Shown piece after piece: positions 62,133-64,000 of a DNA stretch of 64,000 nucleotides. Under the pieces are notes generated by a model. That model had not been told where the DNA came from, did no database searches, and worked only from the letters and a program-made list of their open reading frames with translations. Position 1 is the stretch's first letter. Each line of letters begins with the position of its first letter. This DNA comes from Clavibacter michiganensis. Its GTDB lineage: Bacteria > Actinomycetota > Actinomycetes > Actinomycetales > Microbacteriaceae. Where the stretch lies: positions 2,232,001-2,296,000 of the forward strand of contig NZ_CP080437.1 in assembly GCF_021216655.1 (NCBI RefSeq). Direction: 5' to 3'. Made by a program: the position numbers and the translations under genes.

Positions 62133-62444
62133 TTAGCCCTTTCCGTGGCTGGGTGCGACGACGAATCCGAGCCTCGTGCGCCGGTATTGCTGGACCCGAC
62201 GAGCGGGGACGTCGTCGATGCCGCCCTCCGCCCAGGGGTGGCACCGGCACACGCGCCACGCGGCGAGGACGCCACCGTGGACGAGCCCGTGCTCCTGCAC
62301 GGCTTCGAGGCCGTACGCCGAGCAGGAAGGGTAGTACCTGCAGACATCCCCATAGATAGGGGAGACCACGCGCCTGTAGAGACTGATCACGGCTATGGCG
62401 GCGTTCCGAGGCGCTAGGACGACGGAGGTCAGTGCCCTCTTCAT
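62133..62444 (-). CDS. yidD: Membrane protein insertion efficiency factor YidD
   Basis: This 103-aa YidD has the family motif RYYPSCSAYGLEAVQEHG with conserved cysteines, and CRCHPWAEGGIDDVP. It probably assists YidC. ATG 62444 overlaps the rnpA stop by 4 nt, so the pair is coupled. It lies in the standard order rpmH-rnpA-yidD-yidC. Confidence 0.96.
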   Translation of the reverse strand: MKRALTSVVLAPRNAAIAVISLYRRVVSPIYGDVCRYYPSCSAYGLEAVQEHGLVHGGVLAAWRVCRCHPWAEGGIDDVPARRVQQYRRTRLGFVVAPSHGKG

Positions 62445-62782
62445 ATCGTCCTCACGGCCCGCGTCACGGCTGACGCCATCTCCTCCTGCAGGGTATCCCA
62501 CGCAGTCCGCTCCATGCCTGGCAGTACGCGGATCACGATGGAGGTCCCCGGGGGGACGGAGTGGAGGAGGCCCGCCGATACCGCCTTCAAGCGCCTTCGG
62601 ACCAGGTTCCGGGTCACGGCGTTGCCGACCTTCTTCGAGATGATGAATCCGAAGCGGGTGGGCGCGTCATCGGGGCCGGCGAGTGCGGATACGACGGCCG
62701 TACCCGTGGTCGTCCGGCGTCCTCGCCTGACGATGATGCGGTAGTCCGCACCGCTCGTCACACGATTCCGCCGAGCGAGCAC
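62441..62782 (-). CDS. rnpA: Ribonuclease P protein component
   Basis: This 113-aa basic protein has the RnpA signature in RFGFIISKKVGNAVTRNLVRRRLKAV. It binds the catalytic RNase P RNA and is needed for tRNA 5' maturation. GTG 62782 is the start, 3 nt after the rpmH stop. Confidence 0.97.
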   Translation of the reverse strand: MLARRNRVTSGADYRIIVRRGRRTTTGTAVVSALAGPDDAPTRFGFIISKKVGNAVTRNLVRRRLKAVSAGLLHSVPPGTSIVIRVLPGMERTAWDTLQEEMASAVTRAVRTI

Positions 62783-62785
62783 GTG

Positions 62786-62923
62786 CTACGCGGAGAGCTC
62801 AGTGCGTCCCTTGCCACGACGGGCGGCGAGGATGGCACGGCCGGCACGGGTGCGCATGCGGAGGCGGAAGCCGTGCTTCTTGGCCTTCTTGCGGTTGTTC
62901 GGCTGGAAGGTGCGCTTGCTCAC
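62786..62923 (-). CDS. rpmH: 50S ribosomal protein L34
   Basis: This 45-aa L34 starts at GTG 62923 and reads [19 protein letters not shown], then [20 protein letters not shown]. It is too short for usual ORF cut-offs but unmistakable. First gene of the rpmH-rnpA-yidD-yidC-jag operon, driven by the promoter at 63011-63039. Confidence 0.98.
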   Translation of the reverse strand: MSKRTFQPNNRKKAKKHGFRLRMRTRAGRAILAARRGKGRTELSA

Positions 62924-63010
62924 GGTGAGTCTCCACTCAGGTTGGTCCACGGGGCCGACGAGTGCGGCTGGGAAGATGGGGCAGCCTCGAGGGGCTGGGT
63001 CAACTGCCTA

Positions 63011-63039
63011 AATCTACGGGCCGGGCGGGCTGCGGTCAA
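63011..63039 (-). promoter_or_regulatory. rpmH: Promoter of the rpmH operon
   Basis: On the minus strand TTGACC (forward 63034-63039) and TAGATT (63011-63016) are separated by exactly 17 nt, a strong sigma-70-type promoter. The predicted start is about 80 nt before the rpmH GTG. Confidence 0.85.
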
Positions 63040-63059
63040 ACCCGGGGGCCGGATCGTGA

Positions 63060-63068
63060 TTATCCACA
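63060..63068 (+). promoter_or_regulatory. DnaA box (perfect TTATCCACA)
   Basis: TTATCCACA is an exact consensus DnaA box. It lies between the divergent rpmH and dnaA promoters, where it could allow DnaA autoregulation. Confidence 0.88.
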
Positions 63069-63117
63069 CAGACCGGCCATCGGCCTGTATCGACATGCCG
63101 CCGTCGATAGGGTCGAT

Positions 63118-63146
63118 TTGTCCTGATCTCCGACAGTGGCTACCGT
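63118..63146 (+). promoter_or_regulatory. dnaA: Candidate dnaA promoter
   Basis: TTGTCC (63118-63123) and TACCGT (63141-63146) have a 17-nt spacer. The predicted start leaves a leader of about 250 nt before dnaA. A second hexamer, TATGCT at 63231-63236, has no good -35. Confidence 0.65.
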
Positions 63147-63203
63147 GTGGCGTGGCCGCGACGCGTCGGGGATCGCCCGCGCGGTGCTGACGGCCCGTTC
63201 GCA

Positions 63204-63224
63204 CACAGGGTGGATAACCCTGTG
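63204..63224. promoter_or_regulatory. 7-bp inverted repeat around a degenerate DnaA box
   Basis: CACAGGG (63204-63210) and CCCTGTG (63218-63224) flank TGGATAA. On the minus strand the centre reads TTATCCACC, one base from a DnaA box. It may be a protein site or an attenuating hairpin in the dnaA leader. Confidence 0.5.
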
Positions 63225-63401
63225 AGTAACTATGCTGTCCGCGGTCGCGGTACCCGGATGGTCCGCACCCTCGGAGCCTCCGGGGACGGACGCCGCATGC
63301 ACGACCGCGACGCCCTTCCAGCGTCGACAGCAGTCCGCGCACCGCGTGGCGGCCCCGGCACCAGCCGCGGGACCGAGCCTGGTGACGGCAGATGGGGAAA
63401 C

Positions 63402-64000
63402 ATGTCCGACCGCTCCGACCCGACTCACGCGATCTGGCAGAAGGTGCTCGCCGCCCTCACCGCGGACGATCGGATCACCCCGCAGCTGCACGGCTTCATC
63501 AGCCTGGTGGAGCCCAAGGGCGTCATGACCGGCACCCTGTACCTCGAGGTCCCGAACGACCTCACCCGCGGGATGCTCGAGCAGCGCATCCGCGTCCCGC
63601 TCTTGAACGCCATCGGCTCGCTCGACGAGGCCGCCGGTGTCAGCAACTTCGCCATCGTGGTCAACCCCGAGATCGCGCAGGACGCCTTCGCCCAGCACCC
63701 CGAGCCGGCCGCCGAGCAGCCGTACATCGAGACCCCGACCATCACGGCGCCCACGGACAACCCGGGGCTGCCTGCCTCGCCCTCACGAGGCGACTCCCGT
63801 CTCAACCCGAAGTACGGCTTCGACACCTTCGTCATCGGCGGGTCCAACCGGTTCGCCCATGCCGCGGCAGTCGCCGTCGCCGAGGCGCCGGCCAAGGCAT
63901 ACAACCCTCTCTTCATCTACGGCGACTCGGGCCTCGGCAAGACCCACCTGCTGCACGCCATCGGCCACTACGCCATCAGCCTCTACCCCGGCATCCGCGT
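63402..64000 (+). CDS. dnaA: Chromosomal replication initiator DnaA (N-terminal part)
   Basis: The window ends inside dnaA; 199 codons are visible. Domain I (about residues 1-85: [17 protein letters not shown]) and a Pro-rich domain II lead into domain III, with [22 protein letters not shown] and Walker [16 protein letters not shown]. It initiates replication. GGGGAAAC lies directly before ATG 63402. The upstream frame to 63232 is unrelated. Confidence 0.98.
   Translation, partial: MSDRSDPTHAIWQKVLAALTADDRITPQLHGFISLVEPKGVMTGTLYLEVPNDLTRGMLEQRIRVPLLNAIGSLDEAAGVSNFAIVVNPEIAQDAFAQHPEPAAEQPYIETPTITAPTDNPGLPASPSRGDSRLNPKYGFDTFVIGGSNRFAHAAAVAVAEAPAKAYNPLFIYGDSGLGKTHLLHAIGHYAISLYPGIR

Larger units (their letters stand above)
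62924..63401. other. 478-bp rpmH-dnaA intergenic region
   Basis: It contains the divergent rpmH and dnaA promoters, one good DnaA box and a 7-bp inverted repeat. The part from 63240 to 63401 is GC-rich and shows nothing clear. Too few DnaA boxes are present for a full origin; in actinobacteria the origin is usually between dnaA and dnaN, beyond this window. Confidence 0.75.

Noticed and set aside
62924-63401. Complete replication origin
   Set aside because: Only one perfect DnaA box and one degenerate box are present, and no AT-rich unwinding element; the origin is more likely beyond the right edge.
1-64000. Horizontally acquired island or defence system
   Set aside because: Base composition, codon use and gene families look uniform and housekeeping; no integrase, transposase, toxin-antitoxin or restriction genes seen, and no tRNA gene that could serve as an attachment site.

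Overview
The window is about 72% GC, densely packed and bacterial. Its gene content points to a Microbacteriaceae actinomycete, most likely Clavibacter or a close relative. The evidence is the actinobacterial order around dnaA (pcnA, DUF6049 protein, murJ, trxB-trxA, parB-parA, rsmG, jag, yidC, yidD, rnpA, rpmH, dnaA), polyphosphate glucokinase, a DUF7882 protein, and many leaderless-type promoters. I saw no insertion sequence, prophage, CRISPR array, rRNA or tRNA. This is ordinary core chromosome next to the replication origin, not an accessory island.

Layout, left to right. 1-8 kb: a Nei/Fpg DNA glycosylase, an SDR, a Gfo/Idh/MocA oxidoreductase, an FMN reductase, a zinc alcohol dehydrogenase and several small proteins of unknown function. 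8-15.9 kb: deoC overlapping an M18 aminopeptidase, a DUF305 lipoprotein, a dienelactone-hydrolase-like protein without its nucleophile, membrane proteins, a PIF1-like helicase and a VOC protein. 15.9-20.1 kb: an iron-siderophore ABC importer (ATPase and two permeases) divergent from its binding lipoprotein, with a DtxR/IdeR-like box between them. 20.2-23.3 kb: a DUF998 protein, a CopD-CtaG fusion and HU. 23.4-27.6 kb: a zinc island with cysteine-poor ribosomal proteins S14, L33 and L28 followed by zur-znuB-znuC-znuA. 27.6-32.4 kb: a branched-chain 2-oxoacid dehydrogenase-type complex (E1 alpha, E1 beta, E2) and an aminotransferase.

32.4-45.4 kb holds a WXG-like/alpha-beta hydrolase pair, a low-molecular-weight phosphatase, purB, ppgK, glycerate kinase, an MshA-like glycosyltransferase, a MerR regulator, prfC, a CHY zinc-finger protein and dnaB. 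45.8-47.6 kb is the rpsF-ssb-rpsR-rplI operon. From 47.8 kb to the end is the conserved origin-proximal block, with three parS sites around parA/rsmG and the first 199 codons of dnaA at the right edge.

Four patterns stand out. The palindrome GGATCC is about tenfold more frequent than base composition predicts. Many genes start exactly 6-7 nt after a TAnnnT -10 hexamer, implying leaderless mRNAs. A cluster of DnaA-box-like sequences and an isolated 26-bp near-palindrome lie upstream of dnaB. Most transcription-stop hairpins are long GC stems without a T-tract. I did not find a convincing new multi-gene defence or biosynthetic system.
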